Of a stretch of 64,000 nucleotides of DNA, positions 16,805-25,192 are shown one piece after another (the stretch's first letter is position 1; each line of letters starts with the position of its first letter). Both the position numbers and the translations under genes were made by a program. A model generated the notes under the pieces. It saw only the letters and a program-made list of their open reading frames with translations. It was not told the origin of the DNA and searched no databases. Source of the DNA: an uncultured Bacteroidaceae bacterium (GTDB taxonomy: Bacteria > Bacteroidota > Bacteroidia > Bacteroidales > Bacteroidaceae); assembly GCA_944321635.1 (NCBI GenBank), contig CALULY010000016.1:1-64000 (forward strand). The letters are read 5' to 3'.

Positions 16805-18115
16805 ATGGAATATGTATTCATCGCCGTCGCGCTCGTCGCGGGCTTTGGTCTGGGGTTGTTGGTGAGGTCGTTGCGTGCCGCGTCTGCCGAGGCGGCGTTG
16901 CGCGAGGAGTTGTCGCGCTCGTCGGCGCTGTTGCGTCAGGCCGAGGACGACAGGAGGGAGCTTGCCGCCAAGAGCGACGAGGCGGCCCGCCTGTCGCAGG
17001 AGTGCGCGGCGTTGCGTGCTCGGTTGAAGAGCGAGGATGAGGTCAAGGCGGCTCTTGAGACGCAAAAGCAGGTGATGGAGGGCGAGTTCCGCCGCCTTGC
17101 GGCATCGGTGCTGGAGAGCAATTCGCGGACATTCGCCGATGCCAACCGTCAGGAGCTTGACAAGGTGGTCGCGCCGCTCAAGGACCGTCTGGCGGAGTTT
17201 GGCAACCTTGTCACCAAGACCTACACGGACAGTGCCAAGGAGCAGTTTTCGCTCAAGGAGGAGTTGGCCAAGCTGGTCGCTTCGAGCCAACGTGTGAGCG
17301 ACGATGCCCGCAAGTTGGCCGACGCCCTCAGAGGCAACTCCAAGGTGCAAGGCGACTGGGGCGAGCACATCCTTGAGACGATGCTGGAGAACTGCGGCCT
17401 CGTCAAGGGCAGGGAGTTTGACACGCAGGAGACGTTGCGCGGTGCCGACGGCAGGGCCTTGCAGGGCGACGGCGACAAGCGGATGCGCCCCGATGTCATC
17501 GTGCACTATCCCGACAAGACCGACATCATCATCGACTCCAAAGCGTCGCTGACAGCCTATATGTCCTATCTCGATGCGACGACCGACGAGGCGCGTGACG
17601 CGGCGGCGCGGGCTCATGTCGCTTCGGTGCGGCGGCACGTGGGCGAGCTGGCGGCCAAGTCCTACCAGGACTATGCCCGGTCGGTCGATTTCGTGATGAT
17701 GTTCATCCCCAACGATTCGGCTTATATGCTCGCCATGCAGGCCGAGCCGCGTTTGTGGATGGAGGCCTACGAGCGGCGTGTGATGATCGTCGCCCCGTCG
17801 CACCTCGTGTCTGTGCTCAAGATGGTGTCCGTGCTGTGGCGGCGTGACGAGCAGAATGCCAACACGATGCGCATCGCCAAGCTGGGCGGCGACCTTTACG
17901 TCAAGATGTCCGCCTTTTGCGAGTCGATGGACAAGGTGGGGCGCGGGCTGGATATGGCGCGGGCAAACTATGACGAGGCGGTCAAACGCCTGTCAACGGG
18001 ACGCGACAACGCCATCCGCAAACTTGAGCAGCTCCGTGCCATGGGCATCGAGACGCGGGGCAAGAGGCTGCCGGAGCGGTTCGCCGAGGGCAACGAGGAG
18101 GAGGCGGAGGATTAA
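16805..18115 (+). CDS. rmuC: DNA recombination protein RmuC
   Basis: 436 residues from MEYVFIAVALVAGFGLGLL; a GTG start at 16796 would add only three residues. There is one N-terminal membrane-spanning helix, then a long coiled coil (about 25-170), then the RmuC nuclease-like domain (about 190-380). That domain carries GDWGEHILETMLENCGL, the conserved RPDVIVHYPDKTDIIIDSK with its D-IDSK core, and VDFVMMFIPNDSAY. RmuC limits DNA rearrangement at inverted repeats in E. coli, a notable function in a genome so rich in palindromes. It is monocistronic; its stop overlaps by four bases the stop of a convergent minus-strand gene. Confidence 0.92.
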   Translation: MEYVFIAVALVAGFGLGLLVRSLRAASAEAALREELSRSSALLRQAEDDRRELAAKSDEAARLSQECAALRARLKSEDEVKAALETQKQVMEGEFRRLAASVLESNSRTFADANRQELDKVVAPLKDRLAEFGNLVTKTYTDSAKEQFSLKEELAKLVASSQRVSDDARKLADALRGNSKVQGDWGEHILETMLENCGLVKGREFDTQETLRGADGRALQGDGDKRMRPDVIVHYPDKTDIIIDSKASLTAYMSYLDATTDEARDAAARAHVASVRRHVGELAAKSYQDYARSVDFVMMFIPNDSAYMLAMQAEPRLWMEAYERRVMIVAPSHLVSVLKMVSVLWRRDEQNANTMRIAKLGGDLYVKMSAFCESMDKVGRGLDMARANYDEAVKRLSTGRDNAIRKLEQLRAMGIETRGKRLPERFAEGNEEEAED

Positions 18116-18432
18116 TCGTATTGCTCGCGGGAAGCAGGGGCGGATTGCCGCTCCTTCATGTAATCGTTTTCGCTGCGCAAGAAATCGACAACCGATTGTA
18201 GCCTGTCGGCATCCGATGGCTTGAAGATGAACTCGTCGAATTCCCCGTATATGCTCCTGTGCCCGAAAATGTATCTTACTGCGGAGATGATTCTTTTAAA
18301 GATGTTTCTCCTGGGGTTTAAGTGCACGGTGCAATAGACCTCTTTAATGTCATCGTCGTCATAATACGACATTACCAACTGGTGTGCAATGTCACCGCAA
18401 GAGCAAATGAATAGTTTGTGGTGTTCCGTCAT
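18112..18432 (-). CDS. Small conserved hypothetical protein with CxCG motif
   Basis: 106 residues from MTEHHKLFICSCGDIAHQLV; an upstream in-frame ATG at 18561 would add an unlikely 43-residue His/Gln-rich leader touching the tmRNA, so the internal start is preferred. The N-terminal CSCGD may bind metal. The middle NPRRNIFKRIISAVRYIFGH is basic and amphipathic, and the end is EFIFKPSDADRLQSVVDFL. I recall similar short proteins in Bacteroides genomes and prophages, without known function. It converges on rmuC and lies just downstream of the tmRNA gene on the same strand. Confidence 0.65.
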   Translation of the reverse strand: MTEHHKLFICSCGDIAHQLVMSYYDDDDIKEVYCTVHLNPRRNIFKRIISAVRYIFGHRSIYGEFDEFIFKPSDADRLQSVVDFLRSENDYMKERQSAPASREQYD

Positions 18433-18561
18433 GTGTGCTGTGTTTGGATGATGGCACCCGCAATGCCAGCCTGCGGTGCTCGTGCCTTGCGGGTGAATGT
18501 CTGATGATTGATGTCGTTGATTATTTGATGATATGGCTTGGGGCGCATCCCCTTTCATCAT

Positions 18562-18959
18562 TGGTGGATCTGGAGGGAGTCGAACCCTCGTCCGAACAAG
18601 GAAACCATAGGCTTTCTACATGCTTATCTTTGACTTCATTTTCGTGCAGCGGCAAGACCAAAGCCACCAACCGCTGCCTTATCTTCTTTGAGTTTCGCGT
18701 GCGGCGCGAAGCCACCGTCCGCTATCCCCGATTTGACTGCACCACTGTTTCCGGTTACTTCAGGGCCTGGTGCCGGAGTGATGTCCCGTTCCCGCACCTT
18801 GTGCAGGAATTAAGCGATCCTACTGTTCTTCGGATCAAGCAGCGAGAGCGTAGTTGTTTTCGCCAGATAATTGTTCGAAAGCTGGGATTTGAGTGTCAGC
18901 TGACGACCCACTGCATGCTTACCTACCATTTCTGCCTGCCGTCAAAACCAGTCAGACCC
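18562..18959 (-). ncRNA. ssrA: tmRNA (ssrA)
   Basis: On the minus strand the 5' end GGGTCTG pairs with CAGATCC near the 3' end, giving a tRNA-like acceptor; an encoded CCA follows. The T arm reads GAGGG-TTCGACT-CCCTC. The tag reading frame at 18835-18864 encodes GENNYALAA and a stop, the usual Bacteroidales-type degradation tag. Length is about 398 nt. With SmpB it rescues ribosomes stalled on broken messages. A TACCTTTG box lies at 18973-18980. Confidence 0.97.
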
Positions 18960-18972
18960 GATAGATTGGCGG

Positions 18973-18980
18973 CAAAGGTA
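18973..18980 (-). promoter_or_regulatory. -7 box of the ssrA promoter (TACCTTTG)
   Basis: Perfect TAnnTTTG on the minus strand, 13 bp upstream of the tmRNA 5' end. No CAAA -33 counterpart was found at the expected distance. Confidence 0.7.
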
Positions 18981-19055
18981 ATCATTGCCGGCATTCCGCG
19001 CCGCATCTGTGGGGTGAAAAGTTGCGTTGGCTAACATATTTTATCACTCCGGCGG

Positions 19056-19143
19056 CATCGGATGTCTTTGCCATTTGCATCGTATGTTTCCGCCAAAAAC
19101 ATTGTATGCAAGAGGCAAAAACATTGCATGATTTTGGTGGTTG
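19056..19143. repeat. 22-bp-period CATNNNATG array, four units (reverse orientation)
   Basis: CATCGGATG, CATCGTATG, CATTGTATG and CATTGCATG begin at 19056, 19078, 19100 and 19122, exactly 22 bp apart. They are in the opposite orientation to the copy at 7378, with GGCAAAAA tails preceding the cores. It lies upstream of ssrA. The rest of the gap 19144-19468 is AT-rich leader sequence with no other gene seen. Confidence 0.9.
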
Positions 19144-19468
19144 CGTGGGATGATTTCGGACGGCAAGGCGGATGTCGTCATCATGCGGTCAATCGCTAAA
19201 AGCGCAATCATTTCTGGGAAAAATTAGTGGATAATGGTGTTTATATTTTGAAAGCAAATGGTATGGCAAAATGCAGTCATTGTCGCTTGCACATTTGCGC
19301 CCAGTGTACTTGCAAAACCAAGTATGCTTGCAAAATGTCAAATTAAAAATTTAATATATACCACAATTATTGATGCAACTCCATACAATGATTTGGATTT
19401 ATGCAAACTGATTTGTATATTAGCTGACGGATACTAATCCTAATAATAATAATTTTAAACCAAGATTT

Positions 19469-19543
19469 ATGAAAAGAAATCTATTTTTCGGGCTTATGCT
19501 CCTGGGTGGGGCATTCGCCTTTTCGACAGATGTCGAAGCGTAA
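19469..19543 (+). CDS. 24-residue signal-like peptide, possible NVEALA relative
   Basis: The peptide reads MKRNLFFGLMLLGGAFAFST then DVEA, then TAA. It has a basic start, a hydrophobic stretch and a D/N-VEA ending, resembling the beginning of the small NVEALA peptides that Bacteroidales encode beside thioredoxin-like and six-bladed propeller genes. Such a gene pair follows here. NVEALA proteins are longer, so this is either a truncated remnant or a short leader. Translation is not proven. Confidence 0.35.
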   Translation: MKRNLFFGLMLLGGAFAFSTDVEA

Positions 19544-19593
19544 AAGCCGTTAAATTCTTCCCTTTTTAATCATCAACATAAAGACCAAAATCC

Positions 19594-20235
19594 ATGAAAA
19601 GACTGCTCACGCTGTTTTTATATACATTAATAATATCCTTTGCCTTTGGCCAGAGCCTTGAGGACTATTGTTCCCAGCATCTGCACGTTGCGCAAAAGGA
19701 GGGGACGGACAGCATCGTGCGGCGTTACTTCGCCGATGTCCCGTCACGGGGCGACACACTTTATGTTGCCATGTACACCCCCGGTTTAGGCCCACGCCTT
19801 GAGGTGTCGCTCAACTTCTTCCATGACTACCTCAAGGCAGCCGACCCCGATGCAGAGTTTGTGCTGCTGTCCATCAATTGCAGTAAAGTCGTGGCGGAGA
19901 AGTATTGGAAAAGAACGGGTTACAAGTCTGACTACCAGATGTATGACACCGATGGCGGCTACTACGACTTCCTGAGTTTCAACTCCAGCATTCCATTGTG
20001 TACCTACGTGCTCAAGGTTGACAAACGCTCAGGGCGCATCATCTTCAGCGGTGGCGTACTGCAACAAAGCCCGGAGTTCTGCAAGGCGTTGGTCGCTGAG
20101 CGCGATGTACGGCCCTACCACACCTATCCCGCCACGGGGCAGGGCAGCACATTCCCGTTGCCAGGTGACATGGGGAGGCTGAGTTGTCATACGACCGGCA
20201 CGAGCTCATTCAGCCTGACAGCCTGTTTGCCATAG
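19594..20235 (+). CDS. Exported thioredoxin-like protein, N-terminal part of a frameshifted gene
   Basis: 213 residues as read. A signal peptide covers about 1-19 (ISFAFGQ). The region from 50 to 170 (RGDTLYVAMYTPGLGPRLEV, DAEFVLLSINCSK, YVLKVDKRSGRIIFSGG) has the beta-alpha order of a thioredoxin-like fold, but there is no CxxC, so redox activity is unlikely. After about residue 195 the reading becomes atypical (LSCHTTGTSSFSLTACLP). At the G4 run 20172-20175 a one-base shift joins it smoothly to the next frame, which continues as a propeller protein to 21371. I infer that both are one protein of about 590 residues broken by a frameshift, either a real mutation or an assembly error. Confidence 0.6.
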   Translation: MKRLLTLFLYTLIISFAFGQSLEDYCSQHLHVAQKEGTDSIVRRYFADVPSRGDTLYVAMYTPGLGPRLEVSLNFFHDYLKAADPDAEFVLLSINCSKVVAEKYWKRTGYKSDYQMYDTDGGYYDFLSFNSSIPLCTYVLKVDKRSGRIIFSGGVLQQSPEFCKALVAERDVRPYHTYPATGQGSTFPLPGDMGRLSCHTTGTSSFSLTACLP

Positions 20236-21371
20236 GGTTGGTGAGATACCAGCCTGTGATGCGTGGCGACAACCTCTACTATGACGACGATTATTCCGGT
20301 GTCGTGCAATGCTTCACCATGACTGGCAGCGGTGACATGACAAGGCGGGGGACGATAGAACCGACGGATGAGGAGAGATATATGTACACCACCACTTTGA
20401 CACAGGACGTGCGTGACAGTTTCAATCAACGCGGGATGTTCTATTGGATGGCTCTCGGCATCACTCTCCTGTCAGACGGTAGGGTTGGTTGCGTCTACGA
20501 CCTGCCATGGGTGTTTGAGATGAGCAATGGCGATTATGCATTTTTCAATTTCCCTGCTATGCTGGTGCGTGACGAGGCCGACTTGTTGCCACGTGAACCG
20601 GTGCTGCCGGACGAACATTTCTTTGATGACATGGATGAGGTAGAGAGTTATTTTTCAAACTTCAACATCATCGACAGCACACGTATGCTGTTTGGCATGA
20701 AAAAGCTGAGCTGGCCTATCGATGGATTCGAGGAATTCACAGGCAACCCTGACCATGACGCGTTCATGGATGAGTTTTACGAGCGCGGGACACCTTGCCT
20801 GGAGCTTGTCGATGTCAAGACCGGCAAGAGCATCAAACGGTTTGGCAACCTGCCGGAGGCACAGGCCAAGACAAAGACAGGCTACTATTTTTTTAATCCT
20901 ACAGTTGACAGCCACGGCGGGGAAGTGGTTTACAGCGACAGCTATTCAGGCGAGGTGCAGCTGGCCGACAATGCCACACCATGGGATGTCAAGCGCACCT
21001 ACCGCGCCTTCGCGCCCGACCCGGAACGGAAACCCGCGATGGACACGACGAAGTTCTACACTCTGGAGTATGCCAGCGACTACTATCCCTACTTCTGCCG
21101 CTCGATCCAGTGCATGAAGCTGACCGATGACAAGATCCACGTGCTTGTCAAGGTGTCCTACAGCCTTGCGCACACCACCAAGGAACGCATCTTCGAGTAC
21201 AGTGTCATCGACCGTCGCAGCGGTGAGGTCGAGACGTCGTTCCGAGTGGGCAAGGAGTTTGACGATGAATATATGATTGCCGCCGGGCTGTCGGACGACG
21301 AAGAGCCTGTGCTGTTCTACCTGTCCGAGCGTGGCGGACGTTACTACATGACTGAGGTGTCGGAGATTTAG
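20184..21371 (+). CDS. Six-bladed beta-propeller-like protein, C-terminal part of the frameshifted gene
   Basis: 395 residues starting from a TTG; the frame is open only from 20169, inside the preceding gene, with no signal peptide or ribosome site. The opening SYDRHELIQPDSLFAIGLVR, then YDDDYSGVVQCF, and repeated blade-like strands are typical of the BF3164/six-bladed propeller lipoproteins of Bacteroidetes. Its neighbours, a signal-like micro-ORF and a thioredoxin-like domain, fit NVEALA-type loci. It is most likely the C-terminal half of the gene starting at 19594, separated by a minus-one shift at the G4 run. Function is unknown; a periplasmic or surface location is inferred. Confidence 0.55.
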   Translation: MSYDRHELIQPDSLFAIGLVRYQPVMRGDNLYYDDDYSGVVQCFTMTGSGDMTRRGTIEPTDEERYMYTTTLTQDVRDSFNQRGMFYWMALGITLLSDGRVGCVYDLPWVFEMSNGDYAFFNFPAMLVRDEADLLPREPVLPDEHFFDDMDEVESYFSNFNIIDSTRMLFGMKKLSWPIDGFEEFTGNPDHDAFMDEFYERGTPCLELVDVKTGKSIKRFGNLPEAQAKTKTGYYFFNPTVDSHGGEVVYSDSYSGEVQLADNATPWDVKRTYRAFAPDPERKPAMDTTKFYTLEYASDYYPYFCRSIQCMKLTDDKIHVLVKVSYSLAHTTKERIFEYSVIDRRSGEVETSFRVGKEFDDEYMIAAGLSDDEEPVLFYLSERGGRYYMTEVSEI

Positions 21372-21464
21372 GCTGCGGCACCCGGGTTTGATGGCGGGGA
21401 CGCACGGTGATGGATGTGGCATCACCGTGAGTCCTCGCCGCTTCATGCGGCGCGGTGACGAAAA

Positions 21465-21552
21465 CATAGTATGATTTGTGCGAAATCATACTATGTTCCA
21501 AGCAAATACATACGACCTTCCAGGCAAAATCATGCAATGTTTTTTGTCTTGG
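21465..21552. repeat. 22-bp-period CATNNNATG array, four units, upstream of rsmH
   Basis: CATAGTATG, CATACTATG, CATACGACC and CATGCAATG begin at 21465, 21487, 21509 and 21531. The third has lost its ATG half; the first two are nearly reverse complements of each other. It lies in the gap 21372-21720, where mraZ is normally found in this cluster. No mraZ or other gene is present. Confidence 0.88.
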
Positions 21553-21720
21553 CATTACTGCTTCCACAGCTGTTCCGCAGGGCTTTCAGCGGGCATCCAG
21601 GTGGCAGTTTGCGCCTTGTCGGGGCGTTGTTGATAACTTTCGGCAAGTTTTGACAGCCCTATGCTATGCTGTGTGATGTTAAGTAAGTAATTTAGCAACC
21701 GTTTTAGCATTGTGCGACTT

Positions 21721-22638
21721 ATGGCAGAAAACACAGCAGCGACTTACCACGTGCCGGTCATGCTCGACGAGTGCATGGAGGGACTGGCGGTGAAGCCCGA
21801 CGGCGTTTATGTCGATGTGACATTCGGCGGCGGTGGGCATTCGTCCGCAATCCTCGGGCGGTTGTCCGGCCGGGGGCATCTTTACGCATTTGACCGTGAT
21901 GCCGACAGCGAGGCCAATGCGGTGGATGACCCGCGTTTCACATTCGTGAGGAGCAACTTCTCTTATCTGGCCAATTTCATGCGTTACTACGGTGTCGATG
22001 CCCTGGACGGCGTGCTTGCCGACCTCGGGGTCTCATCCCACCATCTCGATGCAGAGGACAGGGGGTTCTCTTTCCGCCGTGACGCCGTGCTCGACATGAG
22101 GATGAACACACGCGGGGGGCTGAGAGCCTGCGACTTGCTCAACACCTACGACGAGGAGAGGCTCGCCGCCGTGCTGCGCGGCTACGGCGAAGTGCGCAAT
22201 GCCAGGCGCATAGCAGCTGCCGTGGTCAGAAACCGAGAGACGAAACCTTTTGTGACGGTGGCCGATTTCCTTGAGGTGCTCAAACCGTTTGTCCCGCCTT
22301 TTGCTGAGAAAAAGGAGTTGCCCAAGCTCTTCCAGGCGTTGCGCATCGAGGTCAATGACGAGATGGGCAGCCTTTGCTCCTTGCTCCGCGCTTGCGGCAA
22401 ACTGCTCAAGCCCGGCGGAAGACTGGTGGTGATGACCTATCATTCGTTGGAAGACAGGATTGTCAAGAACTTCATCAAGACAGGCAACACCGACGGGACG
22501 GTCGAGAAGGATTTCTACGGCCGCGTCACTACCTGTTTCCGCCAGGTCAATCCCAAGGTCATCGTGCCTGGTGACGACGAGGTGGCGCGAAACCCGCGCT
22601 CGCGCAGTGCCAAACTGAGGATTGCCGAGCGTTTGTGA
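21721..22638 (+). CDS. rsmH: 16S rRNA (cytosine-1402-N4)-methyltransferase RsmH
   Basis: 305 residues from MAENTAATYHVPVMLDECME; a TTG three codons earlier is not preferred. It methylates C1402 of 16S rRNA using SAM. The SAM-binding loop is VDVTFGGGGHSSAIL near residue 35. LADLGVSSHHLD and the RGFSFRRDAVLDMRM stretch are family hallmarks, and the C-terminus has VMTYHSLEDRIVK and NPRSRSAKLRIAER. It is first in the division/cell-wall cluster; the usual upstream mraZ is absent here. The FtsL-like gene follows after 25 bp. Confidence 0.96.
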   Translation: MAENTAATYHVPVMLDECMEGLAVKPDGVYVDVTFGGGGHSSAILGRLSGRGHLYAFDRDADSEANAVDDPRFTFVRSNFSYLANFMRYYGVDALDGVLADLGVSSHHLDAEDRGFSFRRDAVLDMRMNTRGGLRACDLLNTYDEERLAAVLRGYGEVRNARRIAAAVVRNRETKPFVTVADFLEVLKPFVPPFAEKKELPKLFQALRIEVNDEMGSLCSLLRACGKLLKPGGRLVVMTYHSLEDRIVKNFIKTGNTDGTVEKDFYGRVTTCFRQVNPKVIVPGDDEVARNPRSRSAKLRIAERL

Positions 22639-22663
22639 AACAGTGAACAGACAACAAGACCAG

Positions 22664-23026
22664 ATGGAAAGCAACAAGACACAGGCCGATGGCGACGCAC
22701 GGGTGGGGAGACCCAGGTTCAGCTTCTTTTCCTTGCTTGATGGCGAGGTTTTGTTGCTGCCATTCCTCAAGAGACAATTCAAACTGATAGTGCTGATAGT
22801 GGTGCTTGCCATCCTGTACATCAGCAACAGGTATTCTGCCCAGCAGGAGCAGATTGAAATCAAAAAGTTGGAGACGGAGTTGATAGATGCCCGTTACATG
22901 TCACTGTCGCGCTCGTCCGAGCTGATGAAGGAGAGCCGGCAGTCCAATGTCCAGAAAGTGTTGGAGGAACACAAGAGCGAGGTCAAGGTCTCGACCCAGC
23001 CGCCAATCTTGTTGGAAAGCGAATGA
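22664..23026 (+). CDS. FtsL-like cell division protein
   Basis: 120 residues from MESNKTQADGDARVGRPRFS; the upstream in-frame ATG at 22622 lies inside rsmH. It has a cytoplasmic basic segment, one membrane helix at about 43-60 (LIVLIVVLAILYISNRY) and a periplasmic coiled coil of charged heptads (about 61-105). This is the Bacteroidetes FtsL-like topology, expected to form a complex with FtsQ and FtsB-like partners and recruit FtsW/FtsI. Position between rsmH and ftsI is the canonical ftsL slot; sequence identity to proteobacterial FtsL is not detectable by eye. Confidence 0.82.
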   Translation: MESNKTQADGDARVGRPRFSFFSLLDGEVLLLPFLKRQFKLIVLIVVLAILYISNRYSAQQEQIEIKKLETELIDARYMSLSRSSELMKESRQSNVQKVLEEHKSEVKVSTQPPILLESE

Positions 23027-23047
23027 CGGGAGGTGTCAGGGACTGAT

Positions 23048-25162
23048 ATGGCAAAGGACGGAAACAATTACACAGCGAGATATTCGCTCATCGTCGTGCT
23101 GATCGCCTTGTGCGGCATAGGCATCCTGACGCGGGCGATCTACACCATGTACATAAAGGACTGGTATTGGCTGGATGTGGCCGAGACATTCAGGTCGGAC
23201 AGCCTGGTCGTCGAGCCTTTCAGGGGCAACATCCTGTCATCGGATGGCGAGCTGCTGGCCAGTTCCTTGCCCGAGTACAGGCTCTACATCGACTTCAAGG
23301 CCGGCGGATTCCAGGACACGACCTTCAGCAAGTACATTGACACGATGGCCACCGACCTGCACCGCATCTTCCCCGAGAAGAGCAAAAAGCATTTCTATGA
23401 CTTGCTGGAGGATGGATATGAAGACAGGAAGAAGAGACGCAACCTGCTCCTGTATCCCGACCTCGTGTCCTACGCCAAGTACAGGGAACTCAAGTCCTGT
23501 CCCTATTTCAACCTCGGGCAGAACACGTCGGGATTCCACGGCGACAAGGTTGAAGACCGCAAACGTCCATTCGGAGGGCTTGCGCTGCGCACCATAGGCG
23601 ATGTCTCCAAGGATGAAGCAGTTGGCGCAAAATACGGGGTGGAACTTGCTTTTGACAGCGTGCTGCGTGGCAAGAGCGGGCGGATGCACCGCGAGAAGGT
23701 CAGGAACGCCTATGTCGATGTAATCGAGGTGCCGCCCGTCAATGGGCTTGATGTCGTGACGACAATCGATGTCGAGATGCAAGACATCGTTGAGACGACG
23801 CTGCGCAACAAGCTGGTGGAGATAGGTGCGGAGAGCGGTGTCGCCATATTGATGGAAGTCGCGACTGGCGACATAAAAGCTGCCGCCAACCTCGGCCGCT
23901 GGCGCGACAGCGTTTATTACGAACTCGGTTCCTACGCCTACTCCGACCTCATGGAGCCGGGCTCGACCTTCAAGACAGCTTCGGTCATGGTGGCCCTTGA
24001 CGATGGGCTGATCAAGACGAGCGATGTCGTTGACACGGATTCGGGAGTGGTGAGGATGCACGGACGGTGGATGCGTGACCACAACTGGAGGCACGGGGGA
24101 TATGGGCCGATAGACCTGTGGAACATCATGATGAAGTCGTCAAACATTGGTGTCTCGCAGTTGATAGACTCGCATTACCACTACAATCCGGAGAGGTTTG
24201 TCGAGGGGCTGGAGCGCGTGGGCATATTGCAGGATTGGGATTTCCCGTTGAAGGAGTACAGTGCGCCCTACGTCAAACGCCCAGGGACACCGGCTTGGGA
24301 CAAAACATCCCTGGCCTGGCTGTCGATAGGCTACAACTCGCAGCTGCCGGTGCTCAACACTGTCGCTTTCTACAACGCGATAGCCAACGGGGGCAAACTG
24401 CTCCGTCCCCGTCTTGTCAAGGCGCTGGAGGACAACGGTGAGGTCGTCAAGGAATTTCCTGTCGAAGTGGTGAGGGAGCAGATCTGTTCACCTGCCACAC
24501 TTGACACAATGCAAATGATTTTGGAAAAGGTGGTGAGCGAGGGGCTCGGCAAGCCCGCCGGTAATCCTATGTTCCACGTATCCGGGAAAACAGGCACTGC
24601 GATGGTGGCGGAGAATGGCAGGTATGGCAACTTGCATTTCGTCAGCTTTGCTGGTTATTTCCCGTCGGAGCACCCTCTCTACACCTGTGTCGTTGCAATC
24701 ACCAAACGGGGGCCGGCTTCGGGCGGAGGAATGTCCGGTGATGCATTTGGCAGGATAGCAGAACAGGTGTATGCTAAACACAGGCGGGCTGACATCGCGT
24801 CGGCAGTCGATTCAGGCGCAGTCCTCGTGCCGCGTGTCATGGATGGCAACCTGACAATGGCCGCGCAAGCCCTTGACTGCCTCGGGATGGGTGGAATGAT
24901 GGAAGTGCGGCCGTCGGATGCCGACCCGGCAGTGTGGGGCACTGTGGATGCGGCACGCGGCCGTCTGGATTGTGAGACCAAGGATTTCACTCCTGGCTAT
25001 GTGCCTGATGTCACGGGCATGGGGGCAATGGATGCGGTCTACCTGATGGAAAAGGCTGGGATGAAAGTCTCGCTCTCGGGAGTGGGCAAAGTCCATTCGC
25101 AAAGCGTGCGCCCTGGCTCTGTCGTCAAACGGGGGGCGACGGTGCATCTGTCGTTGAAATGA
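23048..25162 (+). CDS. ftsI: Septal peptidoglycan transpeptidase FtsI (PBP3-type, PASTA)
   Basis: 704 residues from MAKDGNNYTARYSLIVVLIA; one N-terminal membrane helix (about 12-33), then the PBP dimerisation domain. The transpeptidase domain has all three motifs: S306-T-F-K (EPGSTFK), S364-S-N366 and K514-T-G-T. A PASTA domain closes the protein (about 650-704, VPDVTGMGAMDAVYLMEKAG). It crosslinks septal peptidoglycan with FtsW. The start at 23033 in the same frame is a GTG inside a short spacer and is less likely. It is in the dcw cluster 21 bp after ftsL. Confidence 0.94.
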   Translation: MAKDGNNYTARYSLIVVLIALCGIGILTRAIYTMYIKDWYWLDVAETFRSDSLVVEPFRGNILSSDGELLASSLPEYRLYIDFKAGGFQDTTFSKYIDTMATDLHRIFPEKSKKHFYDLLEDGYEDRKKRRNLLLYPDLVSYAKYRELKSCPYFNLGQNTSGFHGDKVEDRKRPFGGLALRTIGDVSKDEAVGAKYGVELAFDSVLRGKSGRMHREKVRNAYVDVIEVPPVNGLDVVTTIDVEMQDIVETTLRNKLVEIGAESGVAILMEVATGDIKAAANLGRWRDSVYYELGSYAYSDLMEPGSTFKTASVMVALDDGLIKTSDVVDTDSGVVRMHGRWMRDHNWRHGGYGPIDLWNIMMKSSNIGVSQLIDSHYHYNPERFVEGLERVGILQDWDFPLKEYSAPYVKRPGTPAWDKTSLAWLSIGYNSQLPVLNTVAFYNAIANGGKLLRPRLVKALEDNGEVVKEFPVEVVREQICSPATLDTMQMILEKVVSEGLGKPAGNPMFHVSGKTGTAMVAENGRYGNLHFVSFAGYFPSEHPLYTCVVAITKRGPASGGGMSGDAFGRIAEQVYAKHRRADIASAVDSGAVLVPRVMDGNLTMAAQALDCLGMGGMMEVRPSDADPAVWGTVDAARGRLDCETKDFTPGYVPDVTGMGAMDAVYLMEKAGMKVSLSGVGKVHSQSVRPGSVVKRGATVHLSLK

Positions 25163-25192
25163 GAGGAAAGTATGCTTATAATAAAAGGTATT

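Noticed and set aside
18435-19034. 199-residue plus-strand ORF
   Set aside because: It runs antisense through the tmRNA gene; the RNA structure and tag frame explain this DNA.
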